A stretch of DNA of 64,000 nucleotides from Halobellus sp. LT62 (lineage in GTDB: Archaea; Halobacteriota; Halobacteria; Halobacteriales; Haloferacaceae), in NCBI RefSeq assembly GCF_037031285.1, contig NZ_JAYEZO010000001.1, forward strand, positions 930,001 to 994,000, read 5' to 3'. The position numbers and the translations under genes were made by a program. The notes below the pieces were generated by a model, which saw nothing but the letters and a program-made list of their open reading frames with translations, made no database searches and was not told the DNA's origin. Each line of letters starts with the position of its first letter. Position 1 is the first letter of the stretch. Shown here piece by piece: positions 52,095 through 60,503 of the stretch.

Positions 52095-53450
52095 ATGGAA
52101 TCGCTGCGGGCCGACACGGCCGAAACCGATCTCGTCAGCCGATCGGTCCCTATCGCGGTGCCGTCGTTTCGCGCGGTCCTCCGCGGAGCCGACGCGCCGC
52201 GGACTGTCTGGAGCGCACCCGGAGAAGCCACCGTCGTCGGGAGCGGCACGGCGGCGACGCTGACCGCTGATGGCGCGGATCGGTTCACCTCGATTCGAGA
52301 GGCCGCGGAGTCGATTTTCGCCTCCGGTAACGTCCACGCGGGGACCGAGGCCGCCCGTCCCCGGCTGTTTGGTGGGTTCGCGTTTCACGCGGGCGGCGCT
52401 TCGGGGTCGCCGTGGGAGGACTTCCCCGGCGCTCGGTTCGTGCTCCCGCGCGTGCAGGTCACGTGGACCGACGACGACGCGTGGTTGACGGTCAACGCTA
52501 TTGATCCCGATGGGGATGCAGTAGCCGTCGAAGACCGGCTCGACGCCGAGCGCGAGCGTGTCGAATCGCTCCCGACCGACGAACCGACTGTCGGGCCGCC
52601 GGGCGTCAGTACTCGGCGGCGAACCACCGCGCTCCGAGACTGGCGAACCGGTGTCGACGCCGCGGTCTCGCGGATACGCTCTGGGGAGCTGCAGAAAGTC
52701 GTGCTCGCGCAGGCGCTCGACGTCGATCTCGCGGGCGAGCTCTCCCTGCCCGACGTTCTCTCGCGGTTGGGGCGGACGTATCCGGAGTGTTATCGCTTCC
52801 TCGTCGAGCCCGAACCGGCGGCGTCGCGGCCGCAGCCGTCCTTTTTCGGCGCGACGCCGGAACGGCTCGTCTCGCTCCGCGGTCGAACCGTCGAGACCGA
52901 CGCGCTCGCGGGGACGACCGGTCGCGGGGAGACCCCGGCGGAAGACGAGTGGCTGGCCCAAGAGCTCGCACGCGACGAGAAGAACGCCCACGAGCACGAA
53001 CTCGTGGCCGAAACGATCGAAGCCCAGCTCTCGCCGTTCGCCGGGACCGTCAGTGCCGGTCCCCGGCGAATCAAGCGACTCGCGACGGTCCAGCACCTCT
53101 GGACGCCGATCACGGCCACCCTCGACCGCGACGAACACGTGCTCTCGCTGGTCGAGGCGCTCCACCCGACGCCCGCGGTCGGCGGCCTGCCGCCCGAGAA
53201 AGCGTTGGAGACGATCCGCGAGACGGAGCCGTTCGACCGCGGCTGGTACGCCGCGCCCGTTGGCTGGATCGACGCCGCGGGCTACGGCACGTTCGCGGTC
53301 GCGCTCCGCTCGGCGGTCGCCCGCGGCGACGCCGCCACGCTGTTCGCGGGCGTCGGTATCGTCGCCGACTCGGATCCCGACCGCGAGTGGGACGAGGTAC
53401 AGCTGAAGTACCGACCGATCCTCGACGAACTCGAACGGGACGAGGGATGA
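52095..53450 (+). CDS. menF: Isochorismate synthase
   Basis: A 451-residue cytoplasmic enzyme converting chorismate to isochorismate, the first step of menaquinone synthesis. It belongs to the chorismate-utilising superfamily: GELQKVVLAQALDVDL (conserved Lys), FFGATPERLVSLRGRTVETDALAGT, KNAHEHELVAETIE and LHPTPAVGGLPPEKAL are in order, and the C-terminal VGIVADSDPDREWDEVQLK closes the Mg site. The start follows from the TATA spacing. It overlaps menD by 4 nt (ATGA). Confidence 0.93.
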   Translation: MESLRADTAETDLVSRSVPIAVPSFRAVLRGADAPRTVWSAPGEATVVGSGTAATLTADGADRFTSIREAAESIFASGNVHAGTEAARPRLFGGFAFHAGGASGSPWEDFPGARFVLPRVQVTWTDDDAWLTVNAIDPDGDAVAVEDRLDAERERVESLPTDEPTVGPPGVSTRRRTTALRDWRTGVDAAVSRIRSGELQKVVLAQALDVDLAGELSLPDVLSRLGRTYPECYRFLVEPEPAASRPQPSFFGATPERLVSLRGRTVETDALAGTTGRGETPAEDEWLAQELARDEKNAHEHELVAETIEAQLSPFAGTVSAGPRRIKRLATVQHLWTPITATLDRDEHVLSLVEALHPTPAVGGLPPEKALETIRETEPFDRGWYAAPVGWIDAAGYGTFAVALRSAVARGDAATLFAGVGIVADSDPDREWDEVQLKYRPILDELERDEG

Positions 53451-55219
53451 GCCGGGACCCGAACCGCAACACGCTCTGGGCGCGCGCGTTCGTCGACGAG
53501 CTCGCGGCCGCGGGCGTCGATGCCGTCTGCATCTCACCGGGCAGTCGCTCGACGCCGCTGACGGTCGCGTTCGACCGACACGAGGACGTCCGCGTCTTTT
53601 CGCACCTCGACGAGCGGTCGTCGGCGTACTTCGCGCTCGGTCGCGCCAAGCGAACCGGCGATGTGACGCCGCTCGTCTGCACGTCGGGGACGGCGGCCGC
53701 GAACTATCACCCGGCGGTGATCGAGGCGTCGCAATCGCGCGTCCCGATGCTGCTCCTGACGGCTGACCGTCCCCCCGAGATCCGAGATTCGGGCGCGAAC
53801 CAGACGATCGATCAGGAGAAGCTCTACGGCGACGCCGTGCGCTGGTATCGCGACGTCGCCGAACCGGAGGCGACGCCGCGAAAGCTCCGGTCGCTCCGGA
53901 CGACGGCCGCCCGCGCGCTGGCGCAGGCGACGGGCACGCCCGCGGGACCGGTACATCTCAATTTCCCGTTCCGGAAGCCGCTGGAACCGACGCCCGTTGA
54001 GGGCGACGTCCCGGCGGATCTCCCACCGCTCGCCAGCGAGGGACGAGACGGCGGCGACCGCCCGTTCGTCGATACCACCGCGGGCGTCCCGGAACTCGAC
54101 GACGACGCGCTCCGAACGCTCGCCGAGGAACTCTCGGAGCCGCGCGGACTGCTCGTCGTCGGCCCGAGCGACGCGCCGGGCATCGATCCCGAGGCCGTCG
54201 CCGCGTTCGCGCACACCAGCGGATTCCCCGTGCTCGCGGACCCGCTCTCCGGCGTCCGCTACGGCGGTCTCGTCCGCACGACGCCCGTCATCGGCGGCTA
54301 CGACGGCTACCTCACAGACCGCGTCCGCGAGGCGTGGCCGGACCCGGACGTCGTCGTCCGAGTCGGGGCGTCGCCGACGTCGAAACCCCTCCGCGAGTAC
54401 CTCGCGAGCGTCGATTCCCGGCAGTACGTCGTCGATCCGGCGGCCGGCTGGCGCGAGGCGGAGTTCACGGCGACGGACCTCGTCGTCGCCGACCCGTCCC
54501 AACTGCTCGGGCGGCTCTCTCGACTCCTCGCGGGGCCGGGAAGCCAGTCGTGGCGCGATCGGTGGACTGCCGCCGATGCCGCCCACCGGGACGCGATCAG
54601 GGAGGCGACAGGCTTCTGTGAGGGTCGGATCCTCGCCGACGTGGTCGACCTCGCGCCCGACCCGTCGACGCTTTTCGTCTCGAACTCGATGCCGGTCCGC
54701 GACCTCGATCGGTTCGGCGCGCCGACAACGGCGTCTCTCACCGCGCTGGGCAACCGCGGCGCGTCGGGTATCGACGGCATCGTCTCGACGGCGCTCGGTG
54801 CCGGCTCAGCGACGACGGACGATCTGACGCTTTTGACGGGCGATCTAGCGTATTATCACGATATGAACGGGTTGCTCGCGCTGGGCCGTTGCGACGTCGA
54901 GGCGACGGTCGTCCTCGTCAACAACGACGGCGGTGGCATCTTCCATCTACTCCCGATCGAAGAGTACGACCCGCCCTTCACCCCGCAGTTCGTCACCCCG
55001 CACGGCCTCGGCTTCGAGGCGACCGAGGATCTGTACGACCTCTCGTTCGCGCGCGTTGCGGGCGGGAATCGCAACGCCTTCCGCGACGCCTACGCCGAGG
55101 CGACGATGAGCGAAGGGTCGCACGTCATCGAGGTGCGGACGGACGCCGAATCGAGTCACGAGATCCGCTCTGGGCTCCGGGAGAAAGCGATCGATCGGGT
55201 CCTCGACTCGACGCCGTGA
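53447..55219 (+). CDS. menD: SEPHCHC synthase (MenD)
   Basis: A 590-residue thiamine-diphosphate enzyme that adds a succinyl-semialdehyde unit from 2-oxoglutarate to isochorismate. The N-terminal part has GVDAVCISPGSRSTPLTVAF and HLDERSSAYFALGRAKRTG, the latter with the glutamate that activates ThDP. The C-terminal part has SNSMPVRDLDRFG, LTGDLAYYHDMNG and NNDGGGIFHLLP, the Mg/ThDP-binding motif. Length is normal. It is translationally coupled to menF. Confidence 0.96.
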   Translation: MSRDPNRNTLWARAFVDELAAAGVDAVCISPGSRSTPLTVAFDRHEDVRVFSHLDERSSAYFALGRAKRTGDVTPLVCTSGTAAANYHPAVIEASQSRVPMLLLTADRPPEIRDSGANQTIDQEKLYGDAVRWYRDVAEPEATPRKLRSLRTTAARALAQATGTPAGPVHLNFPFRKPLEPTPVEGDVPADLPPLASEGRDGGDRPFVDTTAGVPELDDDALRTLAEELSEPRGLLVVGPSDAPGIDPEAVAAFAHTSGFPVLADPLSGVRYGGLVRTTPVIGGYDGYLTDRVREAWPDPDVVVRVGASPTSKPLREYLASVDSRQYVVDPAAGWREAEFTATDLVVADPSQLLGRLSRLLAGPGSQSWRDRWTAADAAHRDAIREATGFCEGRILADVVDLAPDPSTLFVSNSMPVRDLDRFGAPTTASLTALGNRGASGIDGIVSTALGAGSATTDDLTLLTGDLAYYHDMNGLLALGRCDVEATVVLVNNDGGGIFHLLPIEEYDPPFTPQFVTPHGLGFEATEDLYDLSFARVAGGNRNAFRDAYAEATMSEGSHVIEVRTDAESSHEIRSGLREKAIDRVLDSTP

Positions 55220-55282
55220 GAGCGCGGGGGACGAAGCGACGCCGAAACGAATCTTTTTGCGGATTCCGGGCACCCATTCGGT

Positions 55283-56200
55283 ATGGTCTCGGAACTCTTC
55301 GATTCGACGCGCTGGGAGCAGGTCGACGGCGCGGACGCCTTCGACGACGTCACGTACCACCGCGCGAGCGACGAAAGCGCGGTGCGGATCGCCTTCGACC
55401 GCCCCGAGAAGCGGAACGCCTTCCGGCCCGGCACGGTCGACGAACTCTACGCCGCGCTCGACGACGCCCGCAAGCGGGCCGACGTCGGCTGCGTCCTCCT
55501 GACGGGGAACGGCCCCTCGAAGAAAGACGACGGATGGGCGTTCTGCGCCGGTGGCGATCAGTCGGTTCGGGGTGACTCGGGGTACGAGTACCGCGCCGAC
55601 GACGAGGCCGACGAAACCGACGATCCGCTCGTTCGTGAGGCCAAGGCCGGTCGGCTGCACATTCTGGAAGTACAGCGGCTCATCCGGTTTATGCCGAAGC
55701 CGGTGATCGCCGTTGTTCCGGGCTGGGCCGTCGGCGGCGGGCACTCGCTTCACGTCGTCTGCGATCTGACGCTCGCCTCCGAGGAGCACGCGAAGTTCCT
55801 GCAGACCGATCCCGACGTGGCGTCCTTCGACGGCGGGTTCGGCTCGGCGTACCTCGCAAAGCAGATCGGCCAGAAGAAGGCCCGAGAAGTGTTCTTCCGC
55901 GGGAAGACGTACTCTGCAAACGAGGCCGTCGAGATGGGGATGGCGAACGAGGCGATTTCCCATTCCGAACTCGAAGACGTCGCGCTCGAGTGGGCCGACG
56001 AGATCACCGATAAGTCACCGACCGCGATTCGAATGTTGAAGTACGCGTTCAATATGGCCGACGACGGCCTCGTCGGCCAGCAGGTCTTCTCGGGCGAGGC
56101 GACGCGACTCGCGTATATGACAGAAGAAGCGCAGGAGGGCCGCGACGCCTTCTTAGAGAAGCGCGACCCTGACTTCAGCCAATATCCTTGGCACTACTAA
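55283..56200 (+). CDS. menB: 1,4-dihydroxy-2-naphthoyl-CoA synthase
   Basis: A 305-residue crotonase-fold enzyme that closes the naphthoquinone ring of o-succinylbenzoyl-CoA. It has the oxyanion-hole parts FCAGGDQSVRGDSGYEY and VVPGWAVGGGHSLHVVCDLT, TDPDVASFDGGFGSAYLA, and the conserved C-terminal ending REKRDPDF-like KRDPDFSQYPWHY. Length fits MenB. The stop codon is only 4 nt before the left inverted repeat that separates it from menA. Confidence 0.96.
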   Translation: MVSELFDSTRWEQVDGADAFDDVTYHRASDESAVRIAFDRPEKRNAFRPGTVDELYAALDDARKRADVGCVLLTGNGPSKKDDGWAFCAGGDQSVRGDSGYEYRADDEADETDDPLVREAKAGRLHILEVQRLIRFMPKPVIAVVPGWAVGGGHSLHVVCDLTLASEEHAKFLQTDPDVASFDGGFGSAYLAKQIGQKKAREVFFRGKTYSANEAVEMGMANEAISHSELEDVALEWADEITDKSPTAIRMLKYAFNMADDGLVGQQVFSGEATRLAYMTEEAQEGRDAFLEKRDPDFSQYPWHY

Positions 56201-56204
56201 GCAC

Positions 56205-56350
56205 CCACCTTTTTACTGCGGAGGGGTCCTGCGGACCCCTCCGCGCAAAACCCTGTCTTGCTGAGCGGAGCGAAGCAAGGCTCGTGAGACGCGGTGCGTC
56301 TCACGGCGGAGGGAAAAAGGCCGCTCGGCTCGCTCCGCTCGCCTCGCGGT
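56205..56350 (+). repeat. Long inverted repeat, left copy, made of three hairpins
   Basis: It is inverted relative to 59391-59512 with only three or four mismatches and a 14-nt extra stretch here. Hairpins: 56218-56244 (12-bp stem, loop TGC), 56257-56279 (stem CTTGCT/AGCAAG) and 56284-56304 (9-bp stem, loop GGT). T- and A-runs (TTTTT at 56210, AAAAA near 56314) flank the hairpins. It starts 4 nt after the menB stop. It may terminate menB transcription or be the end of a mobile or invertible segment. Confidence 0.85.
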
Positions 56351-56391
56351 GAACGCCGCGCTACGCGCGGCGACGTTTCACCGCAGATTTC

Positions 56392-56838
56392 TCACTCTAT
56401 CGATTCTCGAATCGTCGTGACAGGAATCGGGGAACTTCTCACCAGTCTACGCGCGACGTCGCCAAGCAGTAGTTCCTCCAGTCTCGACTGCCCGTGCGCG
56501 CCGACGACGATCAGGTCGGCACCGTACTCCTCGGCGGCCTCGACGATCATCGGTGCGACGGGGCCGACCGCGACGCCCGTCTGAACGGTGGCGTCGTACT
56601 CTCCGGCGATGGCTTCGGCCTCCGTAAACAGCTCTCGGGCGTGCGCTTTCCGCTCTTCGAGCCACTCTTCCCACAGTCCCGGGTGATCCCCCCAGCCCCT
56701 CGAAGCGGTGTCGTCTGAGGCCTTGTCGACGACGAACAACGTCGTGATCGTGGCAGATCCGAACTCCGAGCAGGCATAACGGAGCGCATCCTTCGCGAGT
56801 GGGGTACCGTTGTACGGCACCAACACGTGAGTCGGCAT
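56392..56838 (-). CDS. Universal stress protein (UspA family) inside the inverted-repeat segment
   Basis: A 148-residue protein. The start MPTHVLVPYNGTPLAKDAL is the family start; an upstream in-frame ATG adds 18 basic residues that do not fit. The nucleotide-binding signature VVGAHGQSRLEELLLGDVARRLV is present with Asp in place of the usual Ser/Thr after the last Gly. It is a different branch from 42494-42937. It lies between menB and menA on the opposite strand, just inside the left repeat, so it could be cargo of the segment. Confidence 0.85.
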   Translation of the reverse strand: MPTHVLVPYNGTPLAKDALRYACSEFGSATITTLFVVDKASDDTASRGWGDHPGLWEEWLEERKAHARELFTEAEAIAGEYDATVQTGVAVGPVAPMIVEAAEEYGADLIVVGAHGQSRLEELLLGDVARRLVRSSPIPVTTIRESIE

Positions 56839-57089
56839 ACGGGATCGATCGTTTCGAAGGTCTTTGTTATAGTCGCGTTTGCAAGTCTTCACTCACTCTT
56901 CGGAGGCCCCACTCACGAGAGTACTACCACCATACTTTACCGAGGACGTCATAAGACGATTCACGCCCAGTTGATTCCGCCTCGGTTGGTGAAACAGCTG
57001 AAAGGGAGAGTGTATGTATTGAGCTATCCCCGCAGAATTCCACTCAATCAGTTGTGGACTTATCAACCTGTAGCCAATCGTCCCGGTAA

Positions 57090-57245
57090 ATGGCTACTCA
57101 CTTCGAGCTGCTTAGTCTCTTTGTGGCGCTTGAGTTCGTGGTAATGGCCTCGGTTGTGCTTTTGTTGGCTCCCCTTGACGTTGCCCTCCCCCTTCTTCCG
57201 CTCCTCCTCGTATTCGTGATCGCTTTGCAGAAGTACCGTTCTTAA
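57090..57245 (+). CDS. Possible 51-residue membrane mini-protein
   Basis: ATG at 57090 to TAA at 57243-57245. It encodes MATHFELLSLFVALEFVVMA followed by more hydrophobic residues and a polar end (ALQKYRS). Two hydrophobic stretches are separated by a proline. It overlaps a charged 63-codon minus-strand frame; the hydrophobic reading looks more protein-like, but there is no homology argument. Confidence 0.3.
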   Translation: MATHFELLSLFVALEFVVMASVVLLLAPLDVALPLLPLLLVFVIALQKYRS

Positions 57246-57385
57246 CTTATCCATAGATCCCCTCTCTTGAGCGATTCGCCACCCGTTATCTCACATCCAC
57301 TCAGGTAGCCGTGCAAGATAGACCACACGAATCTTGCGGCCGGTTCGCATAGACGGGTCATATTCAGCATAATTCGAGGTGGAGC

Positions 57386-57428
57386 CTCCGACCTCAAGGA
57401 GCGAGTGTAGCGAGCGAGTAGGTCGGAG
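57386..57428 (+). repeat. Hairpin resembling IS1341-type element ends
   Basis: CTCCGACCT (57386-57394) pairs with AGGTCGGAG (57420-57428) around CAAGGAGCGA...GCGAGT. The same internal wording (CCTCAAGGA.CGA ... GAG.AGG) appears in the hairpin after tnpB. It may be the left end of this element or a leftover right end of an older copy. Confidence 0.5.
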
Positions 57429-57515
57429 AGGAAACCGACAAAGGACGACGCAACCGCACGACGGTGGCTACCCGAATCCCAAGGTTATAAGAACCGTCAA
57501 GTATTAATCTGAAAT

Positions 57516-58760
57516 ATGGAGGTGCGTCGAACTGCGCCGGTTAAACTCGTCGTTCCCGATGAGCGGCGCGACGACCTCCACAAATCTGCGCGACAGTTCC
57601 TCTACTGTGCGAATCGTGCTGCCAAGTTCTGTTGGGACGACGACTCCTACACGAACTGCATCACTGCGAACTCAACTGCGCGAGACGCACTCTACGCGGA
57701 GCTGCGCGAAGAAACTGATCTCACTGCCAACCTCGTTCAAGAGGCCATCCGACGCGCCGTCCAAGCGACGAAAGGGTGCGTCGAACGGTGGAAGCAGGGC
57801 AAGCGTGTGAGCCAACCGGAGTTCACCTCGTGGAGCATAGTCTACGATAAGCGAAGCGCCACATTCTACCGGAACAAAGTCTCGCTCTCAACCGTCAACG
57901 GGCGTGTTGAGTGCGACTTTGAACTCCCGGCGGACAGCCCAACACCCTACGAACAGTACGTTCTTTCGGAGGGGTACGAGTTCCGGGCGAGCACATTGCA
58001 ATACGACGAGGTGACCGATGAGTTCTACTTCCACATTACGACCCGGAAGTATGATGACGACGAGCCCGAGGTTTCGGTAGATACCGGGCACCAAACAGTC
58101 CTCGGTATCGACCTCGGCGTTAACAGCCTCGCAGTAGCTTCGACCGGTACGTTCTGGCAGGGAGACGACTACGACCATTGGTGCCGCGAGTTCGAGAAGC
58201 GGCGTGGTGAGATGCAACAGCGCGGGACGCAAGCCGCACACAACGCCCTACTTCGCCTCGGAAAGCGCGAAGAAGCGTGGCGGAAGCAGTACATCCACAC
58301 GGTTGCCAATGAGATCGTTTCGGAAGCCGTCGAACACGACTGCGACGTGATCGTGTTCGAAGAATTAACCGACATCCGTGAGCGGCTCCCGCAGGCTAAA
58401 TGGCACCACGTTTGGGCGTTCCGACGCCTGTACGAGTACGTCTCCTACAAGGCACCAGAACAAGACGTCTCCGTGGAGCAAGTCGAGCAGAACCACACGT
58501 CCCAGCGCTGTTCTCGGACGGATTGTGGGTTCACGCACGAATCGAACCGCCACGGAGAACACTTCGAGTGCCAGAAATGCGGCTATGAGGTCAACGCGGA
58601 TTACAACGCGGCGAAGAATATCGGGCTACGGTATGCCCGAAAGCGGAAACACAGACTCCGCTCCTCGCCCAAGTCGGAGAGCGGAGACGCACCAGTAGAC
58701 GTGCGTTTGAATGGTGGGATGTTGAACGGCGAGAGTTACCAGCCTATTGCTGGGGACTGA
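57516..58760 (+). CDS. tnpB: TnpB RNA-guided nuclease (IS1341-type OrfB)
   Basis: A 414-residue protein. The N-terminal wedge/helical part (about 1-185) begins MEVRRTAPVKLVVPDERR. The RuvC domain has Asp199 (LGIDLGVNSLAVAS), Glu282 (VIVFEELTDIRE) and Asp362 (VNADYNAAKNIG), all three catalytic acids intact. A zinc finger between the last two uses CSRTDCGF and CQKCGYE. The C-terminus carries the usual disordered tail. Length and motifs suggest an active nuclease guided by RNA made from the element's 3' end. Base composition is lower in GC than neighbouring genes, consistent with transfer. Confidence 0.93.
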   Translation: MEVRRTAPVKLVVPDERRDDLHKSARQFLYCANRAAKFCWDDDSYTNCITANSTARDALYAELREETDLTANLVQEAIRRAVQATKGCVERWKQGKRVSQPEFTSWSIVYDKRSATFYRNKVSLSTVNGRVECDFELPADSPTPYEQYVLSEGYEFRASTLQYDEVTDEFYFHITTRKYDDDEPEVSVDTGHQTVLGIDLGVNSLAVASTGTFWQGDDYDHWCREFEKRRGEMQQRGTQAAHNALLRLGKREEAWRKQYIHTVANEIVSEAVEHDCDVIVFEELTDIRERLPQAKWHHVWAFRRLYEYVSYKAPEQDVSVEQVEQNHTSQRCSRTDCGFTHESNRHGEHFECQKCGYEVNADYNAAKNIGLRYARKRKHRLRSSPKSESGDAPVDVRLNGGMLNGESYQPIAGD

Positions 58761-58782
58761 TTGCCGGGAGTCCACATCAAAG

Positions 58783-58831
58783 CCCTACCCTCAAGGACCG
58801 AGGCGCAGAGCGCCGAGGGAGTAGGGTAGGG
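58783..58831 (+). ncRNA. Probable omega-RNA/right-end hairpin of the tnpB element
   Basis: CCCTACCCT (58783-58791) pairs with AGGGTAGGG (58823-58831), with an inner stem GGCGC/GCGCC (58802-58806 and 58810-58814). TnpB guide RNAs overlap the gene's 3' end and finish in such a hairpin, with the guide just beyond the right end; here the guide would start near 58832-58835. The exact boundary is inferred from the family, not measured. Confidence 0.6.
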
Positions 58832-58962
58832 TAGTTTACTCGATCCCAATTACAGAGTCTCCGATAACCCCTGAAAGACGTACAGTCACCCGAATAAGTA
58901 CGTCTTACCGGAAAATAGCTCTCAATAACTAACCGTGACCCTGTCCGATAGAGACGTGCACT

Positions 58963-59211
58963 ATGCCACTTTATATGGACGTTCACAGGGACGTTGATGC
59001 AAGCGTTGAGGAGGTTGTGGAAGCTCACAAAAAGGACCTCGAAACACAGGAAAAACACGGTGTGAAATACCTGAATTACTGGGTGGATGCTGACGAGGGG
59101 GCTGTTTTTTGCCTCTTTGAGGGTCCCAGTAAAGAAGCAGGTGAGAAGGTCCATAAAGAAGCTCACGGTCTCACCGCAGACGAGATCTTCGAAGTTGAAC
59201 AGGGTGAGTGA
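58963..59211 (+). CDS. DUF4242 family protein
   Basis: An 82-residue protein starting MPLYMDVHRDVDASVEEVVE. It shows the DUF4242 pattern: two ferredoxin-like beta-alpha-beta halves with VKYLNYWVDADEGAVFCLFEG and EKVHKEAHGLTADEIFEVEQ. Some relatives bind nickel through His residues (here HRD and KVHKEAHG). Less GC-rich than nearby core genes. It is carried inside the inverted-repeat segment and transcribed toward menA. Confidence 0.88.
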   Translation: MPLYMDVHRDVDASVEEVVEAHKKDLETQEKHGVKYLNYWVDADEGAVFCLFEGPSKEAGEKVHKEAHGLTADEIFEVEQGE

Positions 59212-59280
59212 AGTAGGCCTACCGAGACACCGATAGTAACGCTTGCAACTCTCCCCCACTCGATCGTATGCTGCCGTGCG

Positions 59281-59311
59281 ATTAGATGAGCAATCAGTTG
59301 CAAACGATACT
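59281..59311 (+). repeat. 31-nt dispersed repeat, copy 2
   Basis: It matches 10558-10588 at 27 of 31 positions (core GCAATCAGTTGCAAACG). It lies 80 nt inside the right inverted repeat. Confidence 0.5.
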
Positions 59312-59390
59312 TTGGGCGACCTGCACGGTTCAAACGACCTGGTTTCTGACTGACGAAGAAGTGCGTTATTCACGTATCATACCGCGAGGC

Positions 59391-59512
59391 GAGCGGCTTT
59401 TTTCCCTCCGCCGTGAGACGCGCCGCGTCTCACGAGCCTTGCTTCGCTCCGCTCAGCAAGACAGGGTTTTGCGCGGAGGGGTCCACAGGACCCCTCCGCA
59501 GTAAAAAGGTGG
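59391..59512 (-). repeat. Long inverted repeat, right copy
   Basis: Reverse-complement of 56205-56350 apart from three or four substitutions and a 14-nt gap. It ends 40 nt before the menA start. The first hairpin loop reads ACA/TGT here against TGC at the left, and the third loop GCC against GGT, so the stems are conserved while the loops drift. Confidence 0.85.
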
Positions 59513-59552
59513 ATGGCAAGGTTCATGCGCTCGCCCGCCTCACAGAGAGCTA

Positions 59553-60503
59553 ATGAGTACGCAGGAGGTCACGAAACGGCAGGCGTGGGTGATGGCCGCG
59601 CGCCCGCAGACGCTCCCGGCGGCCGCGTCGCCGGTGGTCGTCGGCACCGGCTTGGCGGTGCACGACGGCGTGTTCGCCGCGTTGCCCGCGCTCGCAGCAC
59701 TTCTCGGGGCCGGACTCATCCAGATCGGCACCAACTTCGCCAACGACTACTACGATCACGTACAGGGCGCGGACACCGAGGCGCGCGAGGGCTTCACCCG
59801 GGTCACCGCCGGGGGACTCATCGACCCCGAGACCGTCAAGCACGCGATGTATCTCACGTTCGCGGCGTCGATCCTTCTGGGCACCTACCTCGTCTACGTC
59901 GGCGGCGCGCCGATCGTCGTGATCGGACTGCTCTCGGTCGCGTCAGGGATCGCCTACACCGGCGGGCCGTACCCGCTCGGCTACCACGGCCTCGGCGACC
60001 TGTTCGTGTTCGTTTTCTTCGGTCTCGTCGCGGTTGTGGGCACGTACTACGTCCAAGCGGCTGCAGTGCTCGCAGAACCACTGACGCTCGGAATACCCCC
60101 CGAGACGCTCCCGCTTGTCGCGGTGGTCGCCGCGCTTCCGATCGCCGCGCTCTCGACGGACATCCTCGTCGTCAACAACGTCCGCGATAAGGAAGAGGAC
60201 GCGACGACCGGCAAGCGGACGCTCGCGGTTCGGTTCGGATACGGGGTCGCCCGCGCGGAGTTCGTGGCGATGCTGGTGTTGGCGTACGCCGTTCCCGCGT
60301 GGTTCCTCCGGCAGCCCGAATACACCGTCGCCGTCGCGCTCCCGTACCTCACGCTCCCGTACGCGGTCGACATCACGCGGACGATGCTCGAAGAGACGGC
60401 CGGCGAGGTGCTGAATCCGACACTGGAACGGATGGGTCGACTGCTCGCCGCCTACGCCGTCCTGTTCGCCGTGGGCCTGTCGTTCACGTCACTTCCGTTG
60501 TGA
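59553..60503 (+). CDS. menA: 1,4-dihydroxy-2-naphthoate polyprenyltransferase
   Basis: A 316-residue UbiA-superfamily membrane enzyme that attaches the isoprenoid tail in menaquinone synthesis. It has about nine helices. The first Asp-rich motif is IGTNFANDYYDHVQGAD and the second is ILVVNNVRDKEEDATTGKRTLAVRFG. The start MSTQEVTKRQAWVMAARPQTLPAAASPV is typical. It is separated from menB by the inverted-repeat segment and overlaps menC by 1 nt (TGATG). Confidence 0.96.
   Translation: MSTQEVTKRQAWVMAARPQTLPAAASPVVVGTGLAVHDGVFAALPALAALLGAGLIQIGTNFANDYYDHVQGADTEAREGFTRVTAGGLIDPETVKHAMYLTFAASILLGTYLVYVGGAPIVVIGLLSVASGIAYTGGPYPLGYHGLGDLFVFVFFGLVAVVGTYYVQAAAVLAEPLTLGIPPETLPLVAVVAALPIAALSTDILVVNNVRDKEEDATTGKRTLAVRFGYGVARAEFVAMLVLAYAVPAWFLRQPEYTVAVALPYLTLPYAVDITRTMLEETAGEVLNPTLERMGRLLAAYAVLFAVGLSFTSLPL

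Larger units (their letters stand above)
56839..57515. other. AT-richer interval with mini-gene and element left end
   Basis: It holds one possible membrane mini-gene (57090-57245) and a hairpin like the right end of the tnpB element (57386-57428). A weak open frame on the plus strand from 56827 to 57144 contains a protein-like stretch (RLVKQLKGRVYVLSYPRRIP) that might be a decayed gene fragment. Base composition here is clearly less GC-rich than the men genes. Confidence 0.45.
57386..58834 (+). mobile_element. IS200/IS605-group, IS1341-type (tnpB-only) element
   Basis: A tnpB gene is flanked by two related hairpins (57386-57428 and 58783-58831). No tnpA (Y1 transposase) gene is present, so it would depend on TnpA in trans or be stranded. 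Exact ends cannot be set from one copy. It lies inside the inverted-repeat segment between menB and menA. Confidence 0.6.

Noticed and set aside
56827-57144. 105-codon plus-strand frame in the island
   Set aside because: Its beginning overlaps the UspA start on the other strand and the middle only vaguely resembles protein; at best a decayed fragment, mentioned in the interval description.
57063-57254. 63-codon minus-strand frame, highly charged
   Set aside because: It is antisense to a hydrophobic plus-strand frame, has no family look (Lys/His/Glu-rich run) and no promoter; not listed as a gene.
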